From contig NC_081844.1 in assembly GCF_963259705.1 (NCBI RefSeq), forward strand, positions 39,311,341-39,375,340: DNA of 64,000 bases. Direction: 5' to 3'. The notes below the pieces were generated by a model. That model worked only from the letters and a program-made list of their open reading frames with translations. It was not told where the DNA came from and did no database searches. Source of the stretch: Myotis daubentonii. Lineage: Eukaryota > Chordata > Mammalia > Chiroptera > Vespertilionidae. The translations under genes and the position numbers were made by a program. This document shows positions 22,521 through 33,933 of the stretch, piece by piece; the stretch's first letter is position 1, and each line of letters begins with the position of its first letter.

Positions 22521-22664
22521 ACCAAATCTTTAAGTGTTTTATATACTAATTCTTTATTTTCATATGCATTGTTATGCATATGCATTTTATTGTGGCTTTT
22601 CATGGACAGAAAACCCAATTACAGTATGTTTACATTGAAGTAATAAATCTGCTCCTGGCATAAG

Positions 22665-22875
22665 ATATTTAATATTTATTGTGCACTTATTAGATATCGG
22701 GTACCTGTTCTTAAGTCAACTAATTTAATCTTCAGAGCTATACCGGCAGGCAAAATTATCTGTCATTTTACAAAAAAAGACTTTGATGTTTAGAGAGGTT
22801 AAAAGAATTTCTCAGGGACCCACAGCTCATGCTTCTGACCTCAAAGTCCATTCTCTTCCCACTATACAATATTGC
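22665..22875 (-). repeat. MIR SINE (inverted)
   Basis: It starts aatatttattgtgcactt, continues with ctaatttaatcttcagagct, gatgtttagagaggttaaaa, a cagggacccacagctcatgc block and ctcttcccactatac. This is the full inverted MIR order. Confidence 0.8.
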
Positions 22876-22919
22876 ACATAGCTTCTCTCACTGTGTTTTC
22901 TAAGAGAATTTCATTTTAA

Positions 22920-23202
22920 CCCTTTGAGTGCCAACCAGTATCCTAGGAACTATGCTAAAATTGCCAAGGCATTTTTGCTGATTTAACAGCAGTTTAGGAA
23001 AAAAATTATGAATTGCAAGTAAATGAAGTGACATATTCAAAAACTTAAGGAAACATTTACTACATTTGTTTTCATCTTTGACGTATATTGTTTTCTGATT
23101 GTATTATAAAATACTAGTAGAAAAAAAAATTTTGAATAGCGCTCCCGGCACTTTTGGTGAAAGACAGGAAGAGCGCCATCATGCTCCCCGGCACTCTAGG
23201 GG
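22920..23202. mobile_element. Non-autonomous piggyBac-superfamily element
   Basis: It is flanked by TTAA at 22916-22919 and 23203-23206. Ends are inverted: ccctttgagtgcc at the left and ggcactctagggg at the right. The TTAA duplication with CCC/GGG tips is diagnostic of piggyBac-type transposons. At 283 bp it cannot encode a transposase. The right half carries a second imperfect inverted repeat (agcgctcccggcac against aagagcgcc). Confidence 0.85.
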
Positions 23203-23229
23203 TTAAATATCTTTATAATGAAATACCTC

Positions 23230-23731
23230 AAAAAGGAAGACAATTATAGAGGATAATATAACGAATACAATGAATTAACTCTCCAACACTAAAGCAGTAT
23301 AACATTTTGCAAAATTTACTTTAAAAATGTTTCAGGTAAATAAAATGTAGAGCTATTCACTACTCTGAATTTCAGTGACAGTCCCATCCCTCTTCCTCCT
23401 GCCACCCAGCACTAAACACTACCTAGAGGTTGATGTATATTATCCCCACCATATTTTATAATTTTATTGTGCATATTTACAAATGACCTCAATTAGTGTT
23501 TTATGTATTTTTATGAATGGTATATTGATTTATCATTTTCTCCTTAATATTATGATTTTGAGGTTTAGTCATGTTGATACTTGGAGTGTGAGTTTTATCT
23601 AGTGTATTATTTTTCCTTATGCAAGTGTACCAACATTTATTTATCCACCTGCCTATATTGATGGACATTTACGAAGTGTCTAAAAGCTGCCATCATAAAC
23701 AGCTCTGCAATAAACAATTTGGATGTGTTTT

Positions 23732-23782
<51 letters not shown>

Positions 23783-24225
23783 TCTGTGTGTTGTATACAT
23801 TTCTAGAAATTGAACTACTGGATCATAAGATATACCACCTTTAATTCTGCTAGATATCACTACTAAATACTTTTCCAAATGAGTCATTTACTTGCTTTGG
23901 TTAGACCTTCCAAGTTTTTGCAAATTTGATGGGTGTGAAATATGTCATTGCGGTTGTTATTTCTATTTCCCTTATTACTACAGAGTTTTATGTGTTAATA
24001 TTAACTGTTTGGGCTTCTGCCTATATTGTTTGTTCATAACATTTCTGTATTTTTCTACTGGGATCTATGTCTTTTTATCCTGGAAAATCATTAAATGTTT
24101 TAATAAGGAATTCTTTCTTTGTTATGCATATGCATTTCATTGTGGCTTTTCATTTAATTTATAGGGTATCTGGTTAAAAAAAAGTTCTAACTTTCAATGA
24201 AGACAGATATAATCCATTTTATTTT
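23230..24225 (-). repeat. Ancient LINE-1 3' end, inverted (part 1)
   Basis: The plus strand shows tgcaagtgtaccaacattta, gatggacatttacgaagtgt, gaaattgaactactggatca, ttgcaaatttgatgggtgtg and a tttgggcttctgcctatatt segment. This is the inverted 3' region of an old L1. A (TA)n tract sits inside it at about 23735-23779. It appears to continue at 26240 after an LTR cluster. Confidence 0.7.
23735..23779. repeat. (TA)n microsatellite
   Basis: About 22 TA units inside ancient L1 sequence. Predicted small frames over it are artefacts. Confidence 0.95.
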
Positions 24226-24334
24226 TTCTCTCTCTTTTTTTTTGGGGGGGGGGCAGGCGGTTTGTTTATGAGGGTATCTGTTGTGTTAAGAAATTTTCCC
24301 TAAAGGGAAAACAAAACAAAATGTAGTTTCTCAA

Positions 24335-25085
24335 CTCACACAGTCCTTCTGACATGACATGTATTTTGGGAGGTGGGGGTTCCCCACACCAACCAATTCC
24401 CAAACTCTCCTAACACCAACTAGGTATCATACAGCTCAATTCTGACTGCCTGGAGTTAGCTCAGACCCCATGGGTTAAGGGCTCAGTCCCACAGGACTGA
24501 GCCTATTTCAGACAGCAATAGAAAGTCCAGGACTCCCATCCTTCTGATCAGGAGGCTATATATCAGGGTTCCATGACCCCTTCCTCAGGTTTGATAACTT
24601 GCTAGAATGGCTCACAGCATTCAGGAAAGCACTCTTCTATTGCCAGTTTATTATAAAGGATACAATGCAGGAACAGCCAAATGGAAGAGGTGCATAGTAT
24701 GTGGGAAGGGGCATGGAGCCTGCTCTTTCCAGGCATGTTGCCTCCCAGATCTTCTATGTGTTCACAACCTCTCGGAACCCCTCTGGTTAGGGTTACGGAG
24801 GCTTCCTTCCATAGGCATCATGGGTTATAATCAGCGGTTCTCAACCTGTGGGTCGCGACCCCTTTGGCGGTCGAACGACCCTTTCACAGGGGTCGCCTAA
24901 GACCATCCTGCATATCAGATATTTACATTACAATTCATAACAGTAGCAACATTACAGTTATGAAGTAGCAATGAAAATAATTTTATGGTTGGGTCACAAC
25001 ATGCGGAACTGTATTTAAAGGGCCAGAAGGTTGAGAACCACTGGGTTATATCATTGCCCATGGTCATTACATCCATGGTAGACAG
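24335..25085 (-). mobile_element. Probable ERV LTR, inverted (part 1), with SPIN inside
   Basis: A ggggttccccacaccaacca segment, ttgccagtttattataaagg, a cagccaaatggaagaggtgc block, and ctttagggg-like and ggcttccttccataggcatc blocks follow the order of a class I LTR read backwards. A strong hairpin (arms 24480-24489 and 24494-24503, 10 bp) lies in it. The SPIN element at 24832-25043 interrupts it. It seems to resume near 25870. Ends are approximate. Confidence 0.5.
24832..25043 (+). mobile_element. SPIN-type non-autonomous hAT element
   Basis: Left end cagcggttctcaacctgtgg followed by a gggtcgcgacccctttgg-type palindrome, then ggtcgaacgaccctttcaca. Right end gaaggttgagaaccactg. Flanks gggttataat and ggttatat are close to an 8-bp duplication. 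This is the recognisable SPACE INVADERS (SPIN) layout. The family is known for horizontal transfer into several tetrapods including vesper bats. Too short (212 bp) for a transposase. Confidence 0.9.
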
Positions 25086-25865
25086 TTACACAGGTCTGAG
25101 CAGAGCAAGGAGGTCAGGAGGGGGGAAAACCTTGGGCACCTCGCAATGGACAAAACTGGGAAAACAAAGGGCTCACCCTCAGAATAACCTTTCCTCCCCT
25201 AGTATATCACTGGTCATGCAGTTTAGACCTTTGACCTTTCATATCACTGATAATGCGGTTGGGATACTCCCCTGACCTTTAGCTCTTAGGCATTAAGCGC
25301 CCAGGACAGTGAGGTTCTGACCCACATCAAATACATCTAGACCTCAGTTTTATTTGAGCTCCAGGCCCAGAAAAGCAGCAAAACCAGGCAAAGGACTCCA
25401 TGGCTGACCTCAGGACCAGTGCATTGACTAATGACCCACTGCTCTGGCGCTGACCAATCAGTGGAGACCACAACTCCGAAAGGATACACTTGGAAAGCTG
25501 ATGAATAGTCTATTGAGACTCTCTCCTAGGACCTCCCCTAAAATCTCCACCCTTACAAGCCCACGGACAAAGGACCCAGTGCCTCTCTCTCTCGGGGGCC
25601 TGTCCTTGCCTTTCCTGTCCCCCACCTTTTCCTCTCAGGTGGGTTACCTTTACCCTTCTCTCACCTAAGCTCCAAGGGCCCCCTTCTTTTGCCTCTATAA
25701 CTTGTTTTCTGAGCCAGTTTCTTCTACCACTCATTTCTTCTACTTCTTTTCTCAATAAACTTTCTCTCACAGTTTGGGTCTTGGCTCTGAATTCTTTCCT
25801 AGCCTAAACTCAAGTACCAAGGCTGCTGAATCAAGGTCTGGTCTGACTCCACAAGTAAAGCATCT
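25086..25865 (+). mobile_element. Probable class I ERV LTR, nested
   Basis: It has a ctgaccaatcag CCAAT-type segment near 25450, a tctataac TATA-like site near 25695 and caataaac (AATAAA at 25754-25759). These are followed by gtttgggtcttggctctgaa and ttctttcctagcc, a characteristic R/U5 layout of gammaretrovirus-like LTRs. It separates the two parts of the inverted LTR. Exact ends and target duplication were not resolved. No viral genes seen. Confidence 0.55.
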
Positions 25866-26235
25866 GTGCCATTTTAACCCTCCAGCCCCTCTTTCCAGAG
25901 GGTGGGAGTGAGGTGGAAAGTTCTAACCCTCTAATCATTTTGTTGGTATTCTAGCAACCAGCCTACCCCCCCTCCCACCCCTCCCCAATCTTTGGATCAC
26001 ATCCCAAAGTCACTCATTAACATAAGCTGAGGGTTCATTGAAGGAGCTTGGTATGAATAACAGAAGGCATGTCTTCCTGGTTATCACTCTTGAGCTATTT
26101 CAGGAACTGGCAACAAAAAACAAATATTATAACAAAAGGTGCTCCTATATTTTTTATCATATTTAGGACATTACAAGGAGTTTCAGGAGCTCTTTCCAGG
26201 AGCTGGGGACAAAGACCAAAAATATGACAATATCA
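25866..26235 (-). mobile_element. Probable ERV LTR, inverted (part 2)
   Basis: The blocks ccctccagcccctctttcc, a gttctaaccctctaatcatt segment, ctagcaaccagcctac, attaacataagctgaggg, ggtatgaataacagaaggc and ccaggagctggggacaaaga continue the LTR of 24335-25085 in the inverted sense. Confidence 0.5.
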
Positions 26236-26239
26236 CACT

Positions 26240-26730
26240 CTTTATTGCAAAATCATAAAGATATTATTCTTTATTTTTATTCCTACTGTATGTTCATCAA
26301 AATAACTTTTATAGTATATTAAAATTCATCACTTTTTCTTCATGATTCTTTTTCTAAATTTTAAGAAATTCTCAAGGTATTATTGCTTTGCTTTCCATAG
26401 TTAGACCTTTAATCCATCTGGAAATTATTTAAGGTATGATGTAAAGACCACGTTTTATTTTATTATACAGGCAAGAAATTATCTAACAGTTTCTTCTTTG
26501 GTCTTTTCCAGACTATTTGTAATATGACACTTTTTATATAGCATGATACTGTATATGAGCTCTCTATTCTGCAACACTTGCCTATCTATCCTGTACAAAT
26601 TCCATGTTATCTTAATAAAAATAGCTTTCTTATAAAACTTGATATCTGGTTGATTAATACTGCTATTCTTTATATTCCTTCAAAATTTTCCTCTGTATCC
26701 TATGTTATTTAATATTTAAAGTCCTTATTT
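26240..26730 (-). repeat. Ancient LINE-1, inverted (part 2)
   Basis: The segment ttgcaaaatcataaagatat and then a ttagacctttaatccatctg block are the next part of the same inverted L1 that stops at 24225. The LTR cluster between them therefore looks like an insertion into this L1. Confidence 0.6.
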
Positions 26731-26732
26731 TT

Positions 26733-29470
26733 TTTAAAAAAAGTTTTAGATTCACCGAAAATTTAAAAAGAAGGTATGGAGATTTCCCATATAGTCCCTG
26801 TTCCCAGTCCTCCCATTATCAACATTCCCACCAGAATGGTACATTTGTTGCAATTGATAAATCTGCACTGACATACCATAATCACTCAAGACCAGAGTGT
26901 AGCTTAGGGTTCACCTTAGTGTTGTATATTCCTCGGGTTTGGAAAAGCATATAATTACATGTATCCATCATTATAGGACCATGCAAAGTGTCTTCATTGC
27001 CTTAAAAATCTCTGTACTCTACCTGTTCACCCCCGCCCCTCCTTTCCCCACCCACAACTCCTGGAAACCACTGATATATTTTACTGTCTACATTCTTTTA
27101 CTTTTTCCAGAATGTCATATAGTTGAAATCAGACAGTATGTAGGCTTTTCGGTTGGCTTCTTTCACTTAGTAATATGCATTTAAAGCTCCTCCATGTCTT
27201 TTGAAAGCTGGATAGCTCAATTTTTTGCTGAATAGTAATCCACTTTCTGGGTGTACCAGTTTGTTTATCCATTCACCCACTGGAGGTCATCTTGGTTGCT
27301 TTCAAGTTTTGGCAGTTATGAGTAAAGCTGCTATAAAATATCCATACAGATGTCCCTTTGTGAATATAACTTTTCAGCTCCTTTGGGAAAATACTAAGTA
27401 GCATGATTGCTTGAATCTTATGATGAGTATGTTTAGTTTTGTAAGCAATAGCCAATTATCCTTCAAAATCATTTGAATTCCAGAGTTCTTGTTGCTCTAC
27501 ATTCTCACCAGTATGTGGTATTGTTAGTGATCCAGATTTGGCCATTTCAAAAAGGCAGGTAGTAGTATCTTACTGTTGTTTGAGTTTGCATTTCCCTGAT
27601 TACATTTAATGTGGAGAATTTTTTATATGCTGATTTGCCATCTTTTTTGGTAAGGTATCTATTAAGATCTTTGGTCCATTTTAATTGTTGTTTTCTTATT
27701 GTTGAATTTTAAGAGTTGTCTGTTTTGGTTAACAGTTGCCTGTCAGATGTGTTTTTTGAAAATATTTTCCCACAGTCTGAGACTTCTCTTCTCATTCTCC
27801 TGGCATTGTCTTTCACAGAGCAGAAGTTTTAACTTAAATGAAGTCCAGCTTATCAATTATTTCTTTCATAGGTTGTAACTTTAGTGTTGTATCTGGAAAG
27901 TCATTGCCATACGCAAGGTCATCAAGATTTTCTCATATGTTACCTTCTAATTTATAGTTTTGTGCTTTACATTTAAGCTTGTGATCCATGAGTTTTTTGT
28001 TTGTTTGTTTTGTATGTGAAAGGTAAGTCTTTGTCTAAATTCATTTTTTTTGCATGTGAATGTCCAGTTGTTCCAGTCATTAAAAAAATGACTATCTCTG
28101 CTGCTTTGTATTGCTTTTGCTCCTTTGTCAAAGATCAATTGACTCTATTTATGTAGGTATATTTTGTTCCACTGATTTGGCTATTCTTTCACAAGAGCCA
28201 CACTGTTTTGATTACTGCAACTTAACGATGGATAGTCTCAGTCCTCCACCTTTGTTCTTCTCCTTCAGTATTGAGTTAGCTATTCTGGGTCTCTTGACTC
28301 TCCATATAAATGTTAGGATTAATTTGTCAATATCCACAAAATAACTTGCTGGGATTTTGTATTGAACTATAGATAAAGTTGGGAAGAACTGACATTTTGT
28401 CAATATTGAGTCTTTCCATGAACATGAAATATCTCTCTATTTACTTAAGGCTTTGATTTTATTTAACAGTTTAGTAGTTTCCCCCCCTCATATAGGTATT
28501 CTATATATTGTTAGTTTCTATCTAGGTATTTCATTGTTTGAAATGCTAATATAAATGATATTATGATTTTAATTCTAAACTCCTCTTGTTCATTGTTGGA
28601 ATATAGGAAGGCGATTGACTTTGCATATTAAGCTTGAATTGTGCAACCTTGCTATAAATGCTTATTAGTTCCAGGAGTTTGTTGTTATTGTTGATTCAGT
28701 CATGTCATCTTGGAGCAAAAACAGTTTTATTTCCTACTTCCCAAACTGCATACCTTTGATTTCTTTTCTTGTCCTATTGTATGAACTAGGACTTCCAGTA
28801 ATATTGAAAAGGAGTGGTGAAGGACACATCCTTGTCTTGGTCCTCATCTTAATGGGAAAGCTTTTGAGTTTCTTACCATTAACTGTGATGTTAGCTATAG
28901 GTTTTGTAGATATTCTTTATCAAGTTGAAGAAGTTCCTCTCTATTACTAGGTCACTGAGAGTTTTCTTTTTTTAAATCTTGAGTGGGTCCTGCATTTTGT
29001 CAAATATTTTTCCTGCACCTATTCATATGATCCTGTGATTTTTCTTTTTTAGCCTATTGATGTGAGAGATCATATTAATTGATTTTCAAATATTGAGCCA
29101 GCTTTGCATACATGGGATAAATCCCACTTGTTGGGTTTGATTTGCTAATATTTTGTTGAGGATTTTTGCATTTATGTTCATGAGAAATATTATTGTGTAA
29201 TACACCCCCCATTTTTTTTTAATAAAATCTTTGTCTGGTTTTGGTATTAGAGTAATGCTGGTTTCGTAGAATGCGTTATGAAGCATTCTCTCTGCTTCTG
29301 TCCTTTGAAAGAGATTGTTGATAATTGATCTAATTTCTTCCATAAATGGTTGATAGAATTAAAAAATGAACCCATCTGGGCCTGATACTTTGTGTTTTGG
29401 GAAGATTATTATTTATTGATTCAATTTTTTAATAGATATAGACCTATTTCTACTCTTTGTTGTGTGAGTT
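26733..29470 (-). repeat. LINE-1, 5'-truncated, inverted, 2.7 kb
   Basis: The left edge is an inverted A-tail and 3' UTR (ttttagattcaccgaaaa, ttgttgcaattgataaatct, aggaccatgcaaagtg). It continues into ORF2 read on the minus strand. Recognisable pieces are MIFDKGAKAIQ (27947-28138), LILTFIWRVKRPRIANSIL (28212-28403) and, in the reverse-transcriptase entry, FYETSITLIPKPDKD, ILNKILANQTQQVGFIP (29086-29343). The segment corresponding to the catalytic FADD, around 28700-28740, is frameshifted. It is dead. The element stops near 29470, so ORF1 and most of the 5' half of ORF2 are missing. Confidence 0.9.
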
Positions 29471-29479
29471 TTGGCATTT

Positions 29480-30150
29480 TGTGCATTTATGAATCTATTA
29501 AAAAACATGGAAGTTACACCAAAACCCAATTTTCAAGCACATTTTAGACTCTGTCCCCTCCCAGCTACTATTGCCTGTGTCTAGCCCAGGCCTCGGCATG
29601 ACTCATAGTTTTGTGCTTTGGTTCTGTTTTACTTGATGATTTGCTATGTGCAAGAATGGGGGAGTTAAATTACTGGGGTCATTTCTTATCATTCCACTAA
29701 TTATAAATGTTGGGAAAATTTAGACATATATATGGCCATTAGAAAATAGAGACAGATACTACCATGAATGAATTTTTGGGGCTAACAAGTAGGATGAAAA
29801 CACTATAAGACTTTCTATTTGGATTGGTAAAGAGAACCAGACCAGAGAGAACTTTATACTTACATTTACCAATACTGAGAACATATAGGGAAATTCCTAT
29901 ATCTGTGTGTATGTATGTTCTTTAGATAAATGCATGCCATCCTACCTGAATGATTTCAAATATGAAATTTCTCAGTAGCTTACACAATTAGTTGAAGCTA
30001 TAACTTTAATGCCTAACCACACTAAATATTTTATAAGTTATCTTGAATCTGGCAGTGTGTTCTTTTATACTCTGCTTTCCACAGCCTCCCCACCCCAATA
30101 GCCAACATATTGAAAGTTATATAATAAACTCAATCTAATTTTAAATGTAT
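29480..30150. other. No recognisable feature
   Basis: Apparently unique DNA between an L1 and a MIR. Nothing coding or repetitive identified. Confidence 0.45.
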
Positions 30151-30380
30151 TGATAGTTATATTTTATTGAGCACATACTATGTGCCAGACTTTATTAAGT
30201 TCCTTAAGTATATTTTCTTATTAAAACCTCACAACCATCTTGAGTTAGGTACTATGCTTATTTATGTGTAATCAATGATGGAACTGAGGCATAAAGAAGC
30301 ACAGAATAATTAAAGTTTGAACTGGAATACAGTCCAAGACAATCTGGTTCTGACATCTACCTTTTGAAATACTACACCAT
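30150..30380 (-). repeat. MIR SINE (inverted)
   Basis: It starts ttttattgagcacatacta, then tgtgccagactttattaag, a taaaacctcacaaccatct block, agttaggtactatgcttatt, gaactgaggcataaagaa and a ccaagacaatctggttctg block. Nearly complete. Confidence 0.85.
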
Positions 30381-31080
30381 ACTTACTTCCACTATATGGA
30401 TATTAACATAATCAGTGGAGAATGAGGCATTACCCTATAATTCAACATCATATTATCTCTGCTAAAAAACAAATGAGTGACACAAATTCGCAAACAATTT
30501 AAAAATTCCACTGAGTTTTGTTTAGTTTTTCTGGTAGAAAAAAGGTACATTAATTTTCAGTCTCTCTGTTTTTGTTTTAAAGACTGACTAGACAACAGAA
30601 AATTAAGGCCATGGCATAGAATTGGCATTGCTTGCTTCAGATTGAATAGGTGTCAGATCTACAAAGACTATGTCCTGTGAGACAAAGGCAAGGAGACAGA
30701 TGTGAGAATAACAAGATGAATTTACAAAATGGGAATTTTAAAAGAAACAACAAAGTATGAAGATAGCCGTAATAAGCAATTGGTAAGTGAAGAGATCTGG
30801 GGCATGTACTGTTAATAAGAAAAGAATTCTTGAGGAGAGGAGAAGAGCTTCAGATTAAATGAAGAAAATTACAACACTTAGAATAAACAGAAGAAGTTAT
30901 TACATGTATAAGGGGAAATCTAGGGAATGTTCAGGATGGAATTCTACCAAGCCCTTAGAGACCAACAAATTGGGTCACGATCAGAAAAAACAACAACACA
31001 GAAATACCCTAAATTGTTTCAGGGAACACCTAAGTGTGGTGTTTGAGGAATGACCAGCATGGTTTAGGTAGCCTATTTTG
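30380..31080. other. No recognisable feature
   Basis: Unique-looking, purine-rich in part. No element ends. Small frames are uninformative. Confidence 0.45.
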
Positions 31081-31640
31081 AGAGCTCTGATAATTATGAT
31101 TTAAGGACCACAATTCATAATCCTGAGAGCCGTTTGAAAGGTTTTTCAGAATGGCAGTGATGGGGCCTGAAAGATGAATACTGGGCAATTATGTTGGTGG
31201 TGCTGTGGGGAATCCCACAGCGAGAGGGAGCTATTATTGGGCTTCTCAGGGAGTGGGAAATGTGAGCAAAGTAGCATTTTATAAGTACACATGTGTTACT
31301 TTTCTGTAAAAGAGATATATAAAAAAGAAGGAGGTGGTCCAAAGACTCAGGAGAGTTATCCCTGCCATGGATGGAGAAGTGCGGCAGTGTAAATACAAAA
31401 TACAGAACTGAGTCCTCAAAAGAGACTTCTGGAGCTACGGCGTATATACAGATGGAAATGTATGTGCACAATAGCGGATTCTACAATAAGGGGCTGAGGC
31501 ATAGTTGAAAAAAACCTGGATGGAACTTCATGGAAATGGGAAGAGGTCAGTTACAGTGATCCAGAGAAGAGCAGAGAAAGAGGAAAACTAAGTCATGTCC
31601 ACAGGCACTGTAGGAGGGAGAAAGGATTAGGGAAAGCTAG
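31080..31640 (-). repeat. Possible LINE-2-like remnant (inverted)
   Basis: Purine-rich blocks such as ggcagtgatggggcctgaaa and a ttacagtgatccagagaaga segment resemble inverted LINE-2 coding sequence, but weakly. An unclassified old repeat is equally possible. Confidence 0.25.
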
Positions 31641-31689
31641 TGAAGAAGAATTCTTCCGAATTTTCCTTATTGAGTCATATGTCAAATTT

Positions 31690-32400
31690 TCATATGGATT
31701 GGATTAAAAATAATTTAATTTTGGCAGCTCTCCACTCGAACTTTTATAAAATATACATTCTTTTCTTTTTTTTCACTACCTGCAAAAATGAATCTTAGCT
31801 TTGCAATCGAGCACATAAAGTAAAATAAATAAATGAGTGTACTGCAGCAAAAGTTCAACTCTAATTACTTTAATCTAATATTTTCTTTCTTAAAGTATAA
31901 TTGTTTTAGGTTTTAAGTGGTCATATGAAAATAGATTTAAATAATGAGAAAATTATTTTTACAAAGCCTGAATAAGAGTTAATACATTCATTATAGTCAA
32001 TACATTAGTACATTATGGAAAGTTAGGAAATTTATTTCTTTTACAGTTCTCGCCTCCTCTTTCTGCCTCAGAAGTGTTTATATGTGAAGCAGAAGCATCA
32101 GAGCGAGGGATAATTAGTTTGGTCTTTGGGAACATTTCCCAGATAATCACATGGTGCCCCAGAGACCTGAGAAAAGAACAGCATGTATGAAACTCGGAGT
32201 TCTAATTGAAGCCTAATCACTGACTCACATTCAGGTTCTTTGAGCAAATTAATGGACCCATCTCTGGCTCTCCACAGCACAAGGAGAATAAGGCCTCCTT
32301 TAAGACAATGTGGGATGTATTAGCAATTTAATGATGCCAAAATGCCTTGAAGATACAAGGCTACGCTATATAAATAAAGGTTAAGTAAGAATGGAGAAAA
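31690..32400. promoter_or_regulatory. Candidate conserved non-coding element
   Basis: No repeats are apparent, and AT-rich motifs typical of homeodomain and MEF2-like sites are frequent: ctctaattacttta near 31860, ggataattagtttgg near 32106, gttctaattgaagc near 32200, agcaaattaatgg near 32245 and ttagcaatttaatgat near 32320. The 32080-32345 part is the most gene-like in complexity. Inference only. Confidence 0.28.
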
Positions 32401-32419
32401 CAAAGGAAAAAACAAGCTT

Positions 32420-32880
32420 GGGAATCTGGTAGGAGTAATTCCTGGAAAAGCCCCCCAAGAGGCCAGGGTGTCTGTCCTGCCTGGGCTTTTTTGCATAGCA
32501 GCTGAGTCAATAGACCACTCTTCACAGGAAGAGAGGCTGCGGGACGCTGTGTGCTTCCCACTAGGCGAGCATCAGTTAGTTTGGTCCAGGCATTGCTTGT
32601 ATGTGCTGAGGGAGAACATTCATAGTGTCCTATAGCCCGAGGTGGTTTGCCCTGAGGAAACACTAGGCTGCCATCTAAAACCTGTGGTAATGCCAGCTGG
32701 ATGGAGGTGGGTAGAGCCCTGTGTGCTAACTTACGGTTGGTATTTCGAATATATAGTGAAGACGTGTGTAATACTCAAGAAAATTTTCAGAAGAAAGAGA
32801 AGTTATATAGATCCATGTTTCCTTACCCCAATATCTCAAGGCTTATGTGTTTAGAATTTTGATTTTTTTTGGATATATGA
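32420..32880. other. No recognisable feature
   Basis: Mixed composition with a GC-richer middle (32440-32700). Overlapping small frames on both strands have no known motif. Confidence 0.4.
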
Positions 32881-32882
32881 CT

Positions 32883-32952
32883 CTGTCTATCTATCTATCT
32901 ATCTTCTATCATCTATCATCAGTCTATCATCTGTCTGTCTATCATCCATCTA
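32883..32952. repeat. (TCTA)n imperfect microsatellite
   Basis: Interrupted TCTA/TCTG units. A second TCTA tract lies at 56364-56441. Confidence 0.9.
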
Positions 32953-33129
32953 GCTATTAACATAACCAGTGGAGACTAAGTCATCATTCTATAATCCAAT
33001 ACATTACTATCTGTGCCACAAAACATTTGGGTGGCACAAGTAAACATAAGTCACACATAACCTCACATCAATTCAGTCCAATTTTGCTGGTAATTATTTA
33101 TTAAGCATTTTTAATCGGCATTAGAAATT

Positions 33130-33465
33130 TGCCTTTTGCCAGAAACAGACTCATAGATAAAGAGAACAGACTGATGGTTGCCAGAGGGGGAAGGAGTTGG
33201 GGTCTGGGTGAAAAAGGTGAAGGGATTAAGAAGTACGAATTGGCAGTTACAAAATAGTTATGGGGATGTAAAGCACAGCCTAGGGAATAATATCATGATG
33301 ACTATGTGTGGTGCCAGGTGGGTACAGGAAATATCGGGGGGAACACTTTGTAAAGTATGTGATTGTCTAAAGTCTAAATGCTATGCAATATATACCTGAA
33401 ACTAATACAAAATAATATTGAATAAGAACTGTAATTGAAAAATAAAATAAAAATAATTTGGCTTT
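33130..33465 (+). repeat. LINE-1 3' UTR fragment
   Basis: The order cagactgatggttgccaga, ggtctgggtgaaaaaggtga, ggcagttacaaaatagttat, tggtgccaggtgggtacagg, aacactttgtaaagtatgtg, cctgaaactaatacaaaata and an (AAATA)n tail is the 3' end of mammalian L1 subfamilies. Confidence 0.85.
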
Positions 33466-33933
33466 TGCATACCAGAATTATAGATTTGTTTTTTAAAAAT
33501 ACACAAACCAACTCTGAGGTTGAAACTGCAAACTTAGCCTTGTATATAGGTCTTATGGTCTGGACTGTATACTTTGTTTGTGGGGGGCTGTCTACTTAGG
33601 TGGAGATTATAATTATGATTTAAGGGTCACAATTCATTTAGCTCACTATTAAATAGTTTTTCTGATTTTCCTTAACCCCAAATCCATGGGCTCATATATA
33701 AGCTCCTGCGGAAACATGAACTCAGTTAACCCCTGAAATAGTATGCACACTTCTGTGTATGGGTGCATTTTTCCAGGGAGATGATCCATAGCTTTTTTTT
33801 CCTCCTTAAAATCTCCAAATATCCTAAGAGTCAGAAAGTTCATAAACTTCTACTTCAAGTTAATAAAACAGATGCTAATAACAATAGTTTAACAGGTAGG
33901 TTTACATTAATATTTTGCTAATATGGTCCTTAC

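Noticed and set aside
29086..29343. Conserved reverse-transcriptase-like open frame
   Set aside because: Not a gene of its own. It is a fragment of the LINE-1 ORF2 at 26733-29470, with frameshifts on both sides.
32883..32952. Direct repeats resembling a CRISPR-like or minisatellite array
   Set aside because: They are simple TCTA microsatellite units without spacers. The same applies at 56364-56441.
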